DNA of 64,000 nucleotides from Sinorhizobium glycinis (GTDB taxonomy: Bacteria; Pseudomonadota; Alphaproteobacteria; Rhizobiales; Rhizobiaceae), in NCBI RefSeq assembly GCF_001651865.1, contig NZ_LPUX01000060.1, positions 397,422-461,421 on the forward strand, given 5' to 3'. The position numbers and the translations under genes were made by a program. Below are positions 8,505-18,000 of this stretch, piece by piece. Positions within the stretch are counted from its first letter, which is position 1, and every line of letters begins with the position of its first letter. A model generated the notes under the pieces. That model worked only from the letters and a program-made list of their open reading frames with translations, did no database searches and was not told where the DNA came from.

Positions 8505-10283
8505 TCAGAAATTCTGCCAGCCTTCGGCGACCGGAACGACTGCTAGGTTTCGCCTTTGGGCGCCTTTTGCCGCCCTCGCGGGATGAGACCGAGGCGGCGA
8601 GGCGGGCGCTTCGCGCATTTCGGACGGACCGCCATTGATCTCCTGGCCGATGCGGAATTGCCGGAGAAGGTTGTAAAGAGCCTCGGCCTCGCGCGACATG
8701 GCGTGGCTTGCAGCCGTGCTTTCCTCGACCATGGCTGCGTTCTGCTGCGTCGCCTGATCCATCGCGTTGACCGCCTGGTTGATTTCCCTGAGGCCGGTCG
8801 CCTGTTCTCGCGCCGCTTCGACGATCGCCGAGACGTTGAGATTGATGTCCTGGACTTGGACGAGGATCTGTTCCAGCGCCGCGCCTGTTTGTCCGACCAG
8901 TGAGACGCCGTTGCGGACGTGCTCGCCGGAGTTGGTGATCAGCGCCTTGATATCCTTTGCGGCGCTTGCCGAGCGCTGGGCGAGTTCCCGAACCTCCGTC
9001 GCCACGACCGCGAAGCCCTTGCCTGCTTCGCCGGCGCGCGCCGCCTCCACGCCGGCATTGAGCGCCAGCAGATTGGTCTGGAAGGCGATATCGTCGATCA
9101 CGCCGATGATGTTGCTGATCTCGCGCGATGATTGCTCGATCTGGTCCATCGCACCGATGGCGTTCTTGACGACGAGCCTCGACTGTTCGGCTCCGTCCTT
9201 TGTCTTTGCCACCAGGTGGCCGGCTTCCTCGGCCCGGCGGCTCGAATCGGCGACCGTGGTGGTGATCTCGTCCAGTGCCGCGGCCGTTTCCTCGACGGAT
9301 GCGGCCTGCTGTTCGGTGCGCTTCGACAGGTCGTCGGCGGCGGACCTGATCTCGCGCGCGCCGCCGGCAATGGCCCCGGCATTTTCGCCGACCGCTTGCA
9401 TGGCACGGCAGAGTCGGACGAGCGCTTCGTTGAAGTCGGTGCGCACCGCCTCCATGCTCGGCACGAAAGGCGTGTCCAGGGATAGCGTGAGGTCGCCTTC
9501 CGCCAGCGCGCGCAAGCCGGCGCCGAGTGCGTTGATCGCCGCCATGCGTTCGCTGACGTCGGTCGCGAACTTGACCACCTTGTATACTTTGCCGTTGGGG
9601 TCGCGGATCGGGTTGTAGGCGGCCTGGATCCAGATCTCCTTGCCGCCCTTGCCATAGCGGACGAATTCGCCGGCGATGAACTCGCCTTGGGCAAGCCGTT
9701 TCCAGAAGTCGGCATATTCGGCCGTGCGCGTGTAGTTGGGCTCGCAAAACATGCTGTGATGGCGCCCCTCTATTTCCGAGTGGCGATAGCCGAGCGCGGA
9801 GCAGAAATTCTCGTTGGCGGTGATGATCTCCCCGGCCGGGGTGAATTCGATCACCGCTTGCGAGCGGGAGATCGCATCAAGTTTGCCCGCGTCTTCGGTG
9901 GCTTTGAGTTTTGCGTCCGTAATATCGGTGGCGAACTTGACGACCTTGTACGGTCTGCCGTTGCGAAAGACCGGATTGTACGTCGCCTGGATCCATATTT
10001 CCCGCCCGGCCTTGGTCACACGCTTGTAGGCGTTGCTGTCGAATTCGCCACGGCCGAGACGGGCCCAGAACTCGCGATATTCCGGAGTTGCGGCATAGTC
10101 GGCAGGGCAGAATATGCGATGGTGCTGGCCAACGATCTCCTGGAGGTTGTATCCGAGGGCTTTGCAGAAATTCTCGTTGGCGGTGAGAATATTGCCGGTG
10201 AGATCGAACTGGATGATGGCTTGCGATTTCGACAATGCTGCAATGATGTGCTTTGAATCCAAGCGTTTCGCAAAAGAAAACAT
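8505..10283 (-). CDS. Soluble methyl-accepting chemotaxis protein with two PAS domains
   Basis: 592 aa. No membrane segment or signal peptide is seen, so it should be a cytoplasmic receptor. PAS1 spans about residues 12-125 and PAS2 about 133-247; they are near copies (both have TANENFC.ALGY and KVVKFATD). A short linker leads to the methyl-accepting signalling domain (about 300-545), whose hairpin tip is [20 protein letters not shown]. The C-terminal ~45 residues are a low-complexity tail. Such proteins sense internal redox, energy or ligand state and signal to CheA via CheW. A cheW gene lies upstream on the same strand but has its own terminator. Ligand unknown. Confidence 0.92.
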   Translation of the reverse strand: MFSFAKRLDSKHIIAALSKSQAIIQFDLTGNILTANENFCKALGYNLQEIVGQHHRIFCPADYAATPEYREFWARLGRGEFDSNAYKRVTKAGREIWIQATYNPVFRNGRPYKVVKFATDITDAKLKATEDAGKLDAISRSQAVIEFTPAGEIITANENFCSALGYRHSEIEGRHHSMFCEPNYTRTAEYADFWKRLAQGEFIAGEFVRYGKGGKEIWIQAAYNPIRDPNGKVYKVVKFATDVSERMAAINALGAGLRALAEGDLTLSLDTPFVPSMEAVRTDFNEALVRLCRAMQAVGENAGAIAGGAREIRSAADDLSKRTEQQAASVEETAAALDEITTTVADSSRRAEEAGHLVAKTKDGAEQSRLVVKNAIGAMDQIEQSSREISNIIGVIDDIAFQTNLLALNAGVEAARAGEAGKGFAVVATEVRELAQRSASAAKDIKALITNSGEHVRNGVSLVGQTGAALEQILVQVQDINLNVSAIVEAAREQATGLREINQAVNAMDQATQQNAAMVEESTAASHAMSREAEALYNLLRQFRIGQEINGGPSEMREAPASPPRSHPARAAKGAQRRNLAVVPVAEGWQNF

Positions 10284-10643
10284 GATGGTTGCCTCTCCAA
10301 ACTCGTTCGCGTGCTAAATCGAAGTCAATACTGGATGAGTTCCTGATCGGCCGGGCTTGCGGCTGATCGGTATCTGCTCCCGGGAACAAGAACAGGATGT
10401 CTGGCGACTGTGTCTGGTCTGCCGCGCGCCGTCGCACGCAGGTCAGCGCTTGATGTCGGGGGGGAGATCTCGAACATCCGGGGCTTCATGCCCCTGGCTA
10501 TTACACAACCTATATTAGATTTAATGAGTTAATGCAGTATTAAATAGTAATTATCAAATACCGGTTGCATAAATTTGCTAGATCATTGCCAGTTGTATTC
10601 CCAGGCGTAATTTGGCCGAACGGTTGTCCCGGCATGACAGCCG

Positions 10644-10680
10644 CAAAGCAAAAAGCCGTCTCGCAGGGGCGAGACGGCCT
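10644..10680 (-). terminator. Rho-independent terminator of cheW
   Basis: A perfect 10-bp stem GCCGTCTCGC / GCGAGACGGC with a 4-nt loop. Read on the minus strand it is followed by TTTTTGCTTTG. It lies about 130 bp after the cheW stop and separates cheW from the chemoreceptor gene. Confidence 0.85.
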
Positions 10681-10689
10681 TGATCGATA

Positions 10690-10791
10690 CGGAGCGTTCG
10701 TCTTGTCAGGCGAACAGAGGTCGCCCTGGCATTTTGAATTGCTGCATGTCTTTGCCCTTCGATCGGTTACGGTTCAAGGAGGCATGCAGTC
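10690..10791. repeat. Dispersed two-hairpin element, family D
   Basis: Contains the family core TTTTGAATTGCTGCATGTC ... GGCATGCAGT with a central palindrome, preceded by a second, shorter hairpin (CGTTCG...CGAAC). Other copies are at 22946-23050, 33986-34045, 35558-35649, 41569-41670 and a minimal one at 23105-23127. It lies in the 3' untranslated region of cheW. Confidence 0.65.
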
Positions 10792-10804
10792 GCATTGTCG
10801 TATG

Positions 10805-11284
10805 TCAGGCGGCGAGGTCTTCCACCTCGCGCTCCTTGAACATGCGGGCGAGGTTGAGGAAGCAGATCATTCCGTTCTCGTTGGCGATGATCCCTTCGGC
10901 GAAGCTCTTGTCGAACGAGGCGGTGACTTCCGGCACCGGCTGCACCTGACTGCCCTGCACCGTCAGGATGTCGGAGACGCGGTCGACGACGAGGCCGATC
11001 ACCATGTTGTGGACTTCCGCGACGACGATGGCGCTGCGCTCGTTTGCGACGGTCGATTTCATGCCGAGCTTGTGGGCAAGGTCGATGATCGGAATCACCG
11101 TGCCGCGCAGGTTCATGACGCCGATCACTTCCGGCGGCGAATGCGGGATCGGCGTCGAGGGCGCCCAGCCGCGGATCTCGCGGATCGTCGTGGTCTTGAC
11201 GCAGAATTCCTGATCGTGGAGGCGGAACGCGATGATCTCCAGCGTTTCGCCGTCAAACCCGGCCGATTTTAACGTGCCTGTCAT
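10805..11284 (-). CDS. cheW: Chemotaxis coupling protein CheW
   Basis: 159 aa, normal CheW size, a single CheW-like SH3-type domain (ITxFRLHDQEFCVKTTTIREI near the N-terminus, then VIGVMNLRGTVIPIIDL). It links chemoreceptors to the histidine kinase CheA in the cytoplasm. The ATG at 11284 is chosen because AAGGAG stands just upstream; a longer frame reaches 11623 but its extra residues are not CheW-like. No cheA or cheY is nearby, so it is an extra copy away from the main chemotaxis operon, perhaps serving the neighbouring soluble receptor. Confidence 0.93.
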   Translation of the reverse strand: MTGTLKSAGFDGETLEIIAFRLHDQEFCVKTTTIREIRGWAPSTPIPHSPPEVIGVMNLRGTVIPIIDLAHKLGMKSTVANERSAIVVAEVHNMVIGLVVDRVSDILTVQGSQVQPVPEVTASFDKSFAEGIIANENGMICFLNLARMFKEREVEDLAA

Positions 11285-11481
11285 TCGAAGCTCCTTCCGG
11301 CTTCCCGTCGGCGCCCGCGAGGCGCGACTTCGTGATGGGACCGCCGACGACATCCGGCGAGGCGCAAGCCGCATCATGCGCGGGGAGCCCGCCTTGCGCT
11401 TTGGGGGCATATTAGGCCGGCATTCGTTAAGACTTGCTTTTTCCGAAGCTTCGAGGGGAGCATTCCGCCCTGTGGCACGGC

Positions 11482-12687
11482 TCAGGTGGAAGCGAGTACC
11501 GCCGCAAACTGTTCGAGGGCCCAGTCGACCTGATCGGCGGTGATGACGAGCGGCGGGGCGATGCGGATCGTGTCGCCGTGGGTGTCCTTGGCGAGGATGC
11601 CGCGCTCCTTCAGAGCCTCGCAATATCTGCGGGCGCCGCCGGCCTCCGGCACGAGTTCGACGGCGAGCATCAGGCCGCGGCCACGGACTTGCCTGATGGT
11701 GTTGGAGCGAATGTCCGTCAGGCCCGTCATGAAGCGCTCGCCCATCAATCCCGAATTCTCGATCATGCCCTCTTCGGTAAGCACCCTGAGTGCCGCTCTG
11801 GCGATCGCGCAGGCGAGGGGGTTGCCGCCGAAGGTGGACCCGTGCTGGCCGGGTTTCAGGACGCCGAGGACCTCCGAGTTCGAAAGCACGGCAGAAACCG
11901 GATAGAAGCCGCCGGAGAGCGCCTTGCCGATCAGCGTCACATCCGCCTCGATGCCTTCGTGCTCTTCCGCCAGCAGCTTGCCGGTCCGACCGAGGCCCGT
12001 CTGGATCTCATCGAGAACAAGTGTGATGCCGTGCTTCGTGCAAAGCTCGCGCACCGCCGCAAAATAGCCGGGGGGCGGCACGATCACGCCGGCCTCGCCC
12101 TGGATCGGCTCGACTAGGAAGGCAACGGTGTTTTCGCTGATCGCGGCCCGGAAGGCGTCGATGTCGCCGAAGGGCACGATCTTGAAGCCGGGCGCGAAGG
12201 GCCCGAAGCCATCACGCGAGTCGGGATCGGTCGAAAAGCCGACAATGCCGATCGTCCGGCCATGGAAATTGTCGGAGCAGACGATGATCTCGGCCTCATC
12301 GTCGGCGACGCCCTTCACCTCGTAGCCCCATTTGCGGACGGCCTTGATCGCCGTCTCCACCGCCTCGGCGCCGGAATTCATCGGCAGCACCTTGTGCGAG
12401 CCGGTGAGTGCGGCGACCTCCTCGTAGAAGAGGGCAAGCTGGTCGTTGCGAAAGGCGCGGGAGGTGAGGGTCAGCTTCTGCGCCTGCTCCACCATCGCCT
12501 CGAGGATCTTCGGGTGGCAATGGCCCTGATTGACGGCCGAATAGGCCGAGAGGCAGTCGAGATAGCGGTTGCCCTCGATGTCCCAGACAAATACGCCTTC
12601 GCCGCGCGTCAGCACGACGTCGAGCGGCTTGTAGTTGTGAGCGCCGAGCAGATGCTCGGTCTCGATCAGGGCTGCCGTGGTCTTCAT
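11482..12687 (-). CDS. rocD: Ornithine aminotransferase
   Basis: 401 aa, class III PLP-dependent aminotransferase of ornithine-aminotransferase length. It begins with the [20 protein letters not shown] segment typical of OAT. The PLP region shows [21 protein letters not shown] and the Schiff-base lysine in [16 protein letters not shown]. It converts ornithine plus 2-oxoglutarate to glutamate-5-semialdehyde and glutamate, the second step of arginase-type arginine breakdown. The ATG at 12687 is preferred over a TTG one codon earlier, with GGAGGGGG upstream. It follows the arginase gene by 65 bp on the same strand, likely one operon. Confidence 0.94.
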   Translation of the reverse strand: MKTTAALIETEHLLGAHNYKPLDVVLTRGEGVFVWDIEGNRYLDCLSAYSAVNQGHCHPKILEAMVEQAQKLTLTSRAFRNDQLALFYEEVAALTGSHKVLPMNSGAEAVETAIKAVRKWGYEVKGVADDEAEIIVCSDNFHGRTIGIVGFSTDPDSRDGFGPFAPGFKIVPFGDIDAFRAAISENTVAFLVEPIQGEAGVIVPPPGYFAAVRELCTKHGITLVLDEIQTGLGRTGKLLAEEHEGIEADVTLIGKALSGGFYPVSAVLSNSEVLGVLKPGQHGSTFGGNPLACAIARAALRVLTEEGMIENSGLMGERFMTGLTDIRSNTIRQVRGRGLMLAVELVPEAGGARRYCEALKERGILAKDTHGDTIRIAPPLVITADQVDWALEQFAAVLAST

Positions 12688-12752
12688 CAATCCCCCTCCG
12701 CTGTCTCCTTCCGGCCCGCAGCTTCGATCGGCGGGGCACGGATCGGCTATTC

Positions 12753-13676
12753 TCAGGCGCTCCGGGTCGGACGGTCAAGGATGCGGCGGCCGAAGAGGCT
12801 GGCAGTCAGTTCCACCAGGATGCGGGCGCTCTTGCCGCGGTCGTCGAGGAACGGGTTGAGTTCAACGAGGTCGAGCGAAGAGACGAGGGCGCTGTCGCAA
12901 AGCATTTCCATGATGAGATGGGCCTCGCGGAAGGTGGCGCCGCCCGGGACTGTGGTGCCGACGCCCGGCGCAAACTCCGGATCCATGAAATCGACGTCGA
13001 GGCTGACATGCAGCAGGCCATTGGCGGCACGCACCTCGTCGAGGATCTGACGCATGATAAAGGCCATGCCCATCTCGTCGACGGCGCGCATGTCGTAGAC
13101 ATTGACGCCGTGTTCGGCGATCTCCTCGCGCTCACGCGCATCGACCGAACGGATGCCGACCTGGTAAACCTTCTTCGGGTCGACGAGCGGCCGGTCGGCG
13201 GCAAGGATCGGCGCGAATTCCGCTTCGCCGCAGAAGAAGGCGACCGGCATGCCGTGCATGTTTCCGGATGGCGAGGTCGAGGGCGAGTTGAAATCCGCAT
13301 GGGCGTCGAGCCAGAGCACGAAGAGCGGCCGGCCGACTTCGGCCGCATAGCGTGCCATGCCGGAGACGCTGCCCATCGAAAGGGCGTGGTCGCCGCCGAG
13401 GATGATGGGGAAATGTCCCTTGCGGGCCGAGTCGTGCACCGCGTCGTTGAGCGCCCGGGCAAAAGCGGAGACCATCTGCAGGTTGTTGGCGCCGGAATGG
13501 CTTGCAAGGTCGCGCGCCGGCAGCGGTCGCAGGTCGCCTTCATCGTGGACCGTATGGCCCAGTTCAGCGAGGACCGTGTCGATGCCGGCAATCCTGAGCG
13601 CCGTCGGGCCCATAGCCGCACCGCGGCGCCCGGAACCTTCCTCTATGGGTGCGCCGATCAACGTGATGGTCTTCAT
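12753..13676 (-). CDS. argI: Arginase
   Basis: 307 aa, ureohydrolase family. Manganese-binding motifs are visible: [16 protein letters not shown] and SLDVDFMDP. Like rocF-type arginases it starts with [21 protein letters not shown]. It hydrolyses arginine to ornithine and urea in the cytoplasm and feeds the RocD gene next to it. The ATG at 13676 was chosen because it has a GAAGAGGCG ribosome site and matches the family N-terminus; the frame runs further upstream without family resemblance. It is transcribed away from the divergent Lrp-type gene, which is its probable regulator. Confidence 0.94.
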   Translation of the reverse strand: MKTITLIGAPIEEGSGRRGAAMGPTALRIAGIDTVLAELGHTVHDEGDLRPLPARDLASHSGANNLQMVSAFARALNDAVHDSARKGHFPIILGGDHALSMGSVSGMARYAAEVGRPLFVLWLDAHADFNSPSTSPSGNMHGMPVAFFCGEAEFAPILAADRPLVDPKKVYQVGIRSVDAREREEIAEHGVNVYDMRAVDEMGMAFIMRQILDEVRAANGLLHVSLDVDFMDPEFAPGVGTTVPGGATFREAHLIMEMLCDSALVSSLDLVELNPFLDDRGKSARILVELTASLFGRRILDRPTRSA

Positions 13677-13807
13677 GTCCGCCTCTTCACTTCCTTCGAA
13701 TCTGTCGGGTCGATGCCGATTATCGCCAAAAGCTGTGACAGCAAAAAGATGGAAAACTGCCGATAAGAAGGCTAATCTTAGCATAATGGCAGACGACATT
13801 CGACAAA
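13677..13807. promoter_or_regulatory. Divergent arginase / Lrp-regulator control region
   Basis: 131 bp between two divergent genes. The middle is comparatively A+T-rich (around 13740-13790). An Lrp/AsnC protein encoded beside its target usually binds such a shared region and controls both sides; that is inference from gene arrangement. Confidence 0.5.
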
Positions 13808-14251
13808 GTGACGGAAATGGATGATCTCGACCAAGCCCTGATCAGCGCCCTTCGGCAAAATGCGCGAATCCCTGTTTCGACGCTTTCGGCCAGGACCGGC
13901 GTGTCGCGTGCGACCATTGCGGCGCGCATCGACCGGCTGGTGTCGAATGGCACGATCACGGCCTTCACCATACGGACCGGATCGGAAATTCCCGCCTCCG
14001 GGGTGCGGGCCGTCGTGATGATCGAGGTTCACGGCAAGATGGCCGACCGCGTCGCCGAGCAATTGCGCGGTCTGCCGCAGGTGAGGGCGCTGCACAGCAC
14101 CAACGGGCGGTGGGATTTCATCGCCGAGCTCGAAGACCGTGACCTCGCCAGCTTCGATGAGACGCTGCGCCGCATCCGGCTGATCGACGGCATCACCGTC
14201 ACGGAAACGAACATCCTGCTCAAGACGAGCAAGATGACCGGGGCTTTCTGA
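13808..14251 (+). CDS. Lrp/AsnC-family regulator, probably of arginine catabolism
   Basis: 147 aa if started at the GTG at 13808, 144 aa from the ATG at 13817 (MDDLDQALI), which matches family N-termini equally well. An N-terminal helix-turn-helix (ARIPVSTLSARTGVSRATIAARI) is followed by the RAM/AsnC ligand-binding domain (HGKMADRVAEQLRGLPQVRALH...). It is divergent from the arginase-rocD operon, so by analogy with other proteobacteria it likely activates it in response to arginine or ornithine. Regulation of these genes is inference. Confidence 0.88.
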   Translation: MTEMDDLDQALISALRQNARIPVSTLSARTGVSRATIAARIDRLVSNGTITAFTIRTGSEIPASGVRAVVMIEVHGKMADRVAEQLRGLPQVRALHSTNGRWDFIAELEDRDLASFDETLRRIRLIDGITVTETNILLKTSKMTGAF

Positions 14252-14330
14252 TCGCCTCCTCAAGTTTGTTCTTGCTTTGTTCTGATGAACGATTAAGATG
14301 TTCCGTCTCAGCGAACAAGGGAGGAATGTC

Positions 14331-14810
14331 ATGGCCATTTCCGGTGGCGGCCCAATGGCGCGGCAGATCTGCATAAAACTGTTCGTCAGGCACGGGGACG
14401 AGGAACGGGCAATCGCCTTTTATCGTGATGTCTTCGGTGCCGAGCTCCTCCAGCGCCATGAATGGCGCGGCATTCTGACGAGCGCCGATCTCAGCATCGG
14501 CGACTCGATCTTCCGTGTGGCCGGCGCCAATCCGCGCCGGGATGCCGAGCCGCACCTCGGCGGGCCGCGCTCGCCGCATGCGCTCGGCACGACCGCCGCG
14601 ATCCTCGAACTGCATGTCGATGACGTCGACCGCGTGCTCGCCCGCGCGATGGGCGGCGGTGCCAGCCTGCGCAACGCTGCCGAGACCCTGCCGACGGGCG
14701 ACCGCGTCGCCGCGCTCATCGATCCGTTCGGCCATATCTGGGCGCTGTTCACGGCCATCGACGAGGGCGAGCTGCTGGACGCGTTCGGGGTGGAGAGGAA
14801 TGCGGCTTGA
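14331..14810 (+). CDS. VOC-superfamily protein (glyoxalase/PhnB-like)
   Basis: 159 aa. The vicinal-oxygen-chelate fold is indicated by KLFVRHGDEERAIAFYRDVFGAELL at the start and LIDPFGHIWALFT near the end, the usual PhnB/COG2764 pattern. The real substrate of such proteins is rarely known; some are resistance or isomerase enzymes. The ATG at 14331 has GGGAGGA six bases upstream and replaces an earlier in-frame ATG at 14298. It stands alone between the Lrp-type gene and a palindromic element. Confidence 0.82.
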   Translation: MAISGGGPMARQICIKLFVRHGDEERAIAFYRDVFGAELLQRHEWRGILTSADLSIGDSIFRVAGANPRRDAEPHLGGPRSPHALGTTAAILELHVDDVDRVLARAMGGGASLRNAAETLPTGDRVAALIDPFGHIWALFTAIDEGELLDAFGVERNAA

Positions 14811-14835
14811 GCAAGGGTTGCGTTCTTGAGTGAAG

Positions 14836-14996
14836 ACCCCTCCCCAACCCCTCCCCACGAGGGGGAGGGGCTCCGATGCCGGGCCCGCTTCCTCTCCTTC
14901 TTGACCGTTGCAGCCGCCTCATAGGAATTGGGGGACTGGAGCAGAGTACCGCCGGGGAAGTCCCTCCCCCTTGTGGGGAGGGGTTGGGGCGGGGTC
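14836..14996. repeat. Long-TIR palindromic element, family B, second copy
   Basis: About 160 bp with ~37-bp terminal inverted arms nearly identical to the copy at 8251-8406, and a related centre (both carry a CTTGACCGTTGC/CTTGATCGCTGC-like stretch). It lies between the VOC gene and the end of tamB, which are convergent. Confidence 0.75.
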
Positions 14997-15014
14997 TTTC
15001 AGCACAGGTCCCTC

Positions 15015-18000
15015 TCAATACTCCCGCTCGAAGAAGATGCCGCCGGCGGCCGAGCCGTCGCCTGCCGCCTCGCCCTTCAGCTTCACGCCGCGGCCGACAT
15101 CGAGATTGATGATCGCCTTGCTGGAGGCCGAATCCGAGCCTTGCTGCAGTTCGAGATAGGTCCGGTCGTTGAGATATTTGCCGGCTCGAAGCTGGGCGCC
15201 GCCGCTCTCGTCGGTGGTGATGTCGAGGTCGTCGACGCCGAGCTTGTTGCGCAGCCCGTCGAGCAGCGATGTCGAGCCGCCGCCGGCAAGCTGGCTGACG
15301 GCGGAGGCGAGCTGGGCGATTTGGAACGCCGACAGGTTATTGAGCGAACGGTTGAAGATCAGTTGCGCCAGGATCTCGTCCTGCGGCAGCGCCGGCGAGG
15401 AGGAGAAGGTCACCGTCGGATTGTTGGCCGGCCCGGCGATGTTGACGGTGATGGTGGTCGAGCCGGCGCTCGAGCTCGCGTCGAGATCGAGCGTCGGAAC
15501 GAGGTCGCCGCCGAAGCCGATATGGCCTTCCGTGAAGGTCAGCCGCTTGCCGAGGATTTCCAGCCGGCCGCGCCGCATGTCGAAATCCCCGGAGACGATC
15601 GGCCGGACGGCGGTGCCGCGGATCGTCAGGTCGCCACCGAGCTCGGCATCGATGCCGCGTCCGCGCACGAAGAACTGGCCAGGCGAGCGGACCGCGAGAT
15701 CGAAGGCGATGACGCCGCCGGCGTTGACGCCCGCGCCGCCGGATGCGGACGTTTCCCTGCGCACGTCGCGTGCCATCTGCCGCACGCCGGCCGGCGCGTT
15801 CCTGTGCTGGATGTCGATCGCCGAAAGCGAGGTCGGCAGTTTTTCCGGGACGGTGATCGCCGCCTTGCGGATCGTCAGTTCGCCGCCAAGCACCGGCGTG
15901 GCGACGAGCGGGCCTTTGAGTGTAAGATCACCGGCAAGATTGGCGGTGAAGAGGGTGCCGTCGACATAGGTGGCGTTGTTGAGCCGGATCCGGAGGTCGG
16001 CCGGGAAGCTGGAACCGGCGGTGATGCCAACGGTGCCGCTCGCCTCGATCGATCCGCCGCTGGCGAGATTGCCGGTAAGCCGATTGATCGTCGCCTGCCT
16101 GCCGTCGAGCGTGACATTGGCCGCAAGATCATTGAGCGCCAGATTGCGCCGGACGTCGACAAGCCGCCCGCCGGCGGTCGAGATCGTGCCTGTGATCTGC
16201 GGCGCTTTCGCCGGCCCGGAGAGCGACAGATCGAGCTTCGCCGCGCCGGTGAGCGTGAAACCCTGTTCCGCCAGGGTGGCGGCAAGCAGTGCGAACGGTA
16301 CGTCGCCGGCGAATTTCATCGACAGCGGCATGTTGCCGCCGACGTCGACATGGCCGCCGCCCCGGAAGGAAAGCCCAGCCGGCCCCGAGACGGTCGCGTC
16401 GAGCGTCACGCGGTTGTCGGCAAACCGCCCTTTCGCGGCGATGTCGAGTCCCGATACGCCGGCGCCGCGCGCGGCCGCAACCGAAGCGCCGCTCCATCTC
16501 AGATCGTAATTGACGACGGGCGCTGCGGCGGTGCCGCTGATCTCAACCGTTCCGTCGATCGTTCCCTCGGCGCCGAGCGTCGCCGCAAAGGTGTTGATGA
16601 GGGCGGCTGGCAAGGCATTGAGCTTCGCCGAGATGTCGAGCGTTTCGCCTGCGGTTCCGGCGACGGCGATCGTCCCCTTCGACGCCTGGATGGTGAGATC
16701 GCCGAGGCGGACGGTGCCGTTCTCGATAGCGAGGACGGTCGGCCTGGCAAGCTTCAGTGGCAATCTCCGAGGCGCTGCCGAAAGCGAAGCAAGGCGGATT
16801 TCGGTACGGCCGCCGGCACTCGCCAGATCGCCCTTGGCCGAGAGCGGGGCACCGTCATATTGGCCAGCGACCTCGAACCCGGTCCGACCGCTTTGTTGCT
16901 CAAAAGTCAGGTTAACGGCTGAGACGCGGTTCTGCCCCTGTGCGACGCTCTCGGCCTTGACGGTTCCGCGGATCGCCAGGGTCGCGATATCGGCGATGCG
17001 GATATCAGCCACGGGCCTGGTAACCGTCAGCGCGTCGCGCTTGATGCTGCCGCCGCTGGCCTTGACCGACACGGAAGTGACGCCGTTCGCCGTCGTGATC
17101 GCCGCCGAGCCCGAAAGATCGCCGGACGCCTTCTGGCCGGCCAAGGCGGCGACCAGTCCGAGATCGGGCAGGTTGAAGCCGATGGTGCCGTTCGGCTTGA
17201 AATCCGCCGTCAGGTCGATCGCGCCGGTCAGGCGATTGCCGCCGATCTTTGCCTCGAGTGTGGGGATGGATGTGCGCCCTTCCGCCGAAACCACCTCGGC
17301 CCTGACGTCGATGGGCTGGCCGTCGAGCCCGCCGGTCGCGGTCAGCTTCGCCTGAGGGCTCCCCGGTTTGACCGTCGCGTCGGCGGTGACCGTCAGGTCC
17401 GTCAGCGAGCGGCCGGCCAGCATTGCGCCGCTCGAGGTCAGCTCTCCCTTGACGGCGAGCGCCTCAAGCGGGCCGGAAATCTCGGCTTTGAAGTCGGCCT
17501 TTCCGTCCGCATCGGCGAGCAGCTTGCCGAGGTCGGGCAGCGTGCCCTCCAGATCGGCCGTCAGCTGACCTCCTGCGATTGTCGCCGAACCGTTGGCATT
17601 GACGGTGCCGGACTGGACCTCGAGGGCGCTCAGCTTGATGCTGCCATCGCCGCCAGTCTCGACCTTGCCGGAGACGGCAACCGGCGTGTCGAATCGCGTT
17701 GCCAGGCCAGCCGGCAGGAAGCTCGGCTCCGCGCGGACCTCGAAGTTTGCCGTTGCCGTTTTCTCGGCGCGGGCGAGGCTGCCGGTGAGATTTCCGCGGA
17801 AGCCGGGGCTTTCGATCGTCGTCGGGTCGAAGCTGATCGTCGCGTCCGTGACGGTGACCATGCCCTTTGCGGTCAGATCCTGCGCGGCAAGGCCGGCGGA
17901 TCTGAGCGAGGACATGGAGGCGCCGCTCCAGACGAGGTCGTATGCGACCACCGGCGCCTGCGCATCGCCGTCGATGTCGAGGGTGCCGGCAATAGCACCT

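Larger units (their letters stand above)
10284..10804. other. Gene-free stretch between chemoreceptor and cheW
   Basis: 521 bp. From 10500 to 10580 it is markedly A+T-rich (many TTAAT/TATTA runs), probably the promoter region of the chemoreceptor gene. It also holds the cheW terminator (10644-10680) and one copy of the dispersed two-hairpin element (10690-10791). No protein-coding signal is convincing here. Confidence 0.5.
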
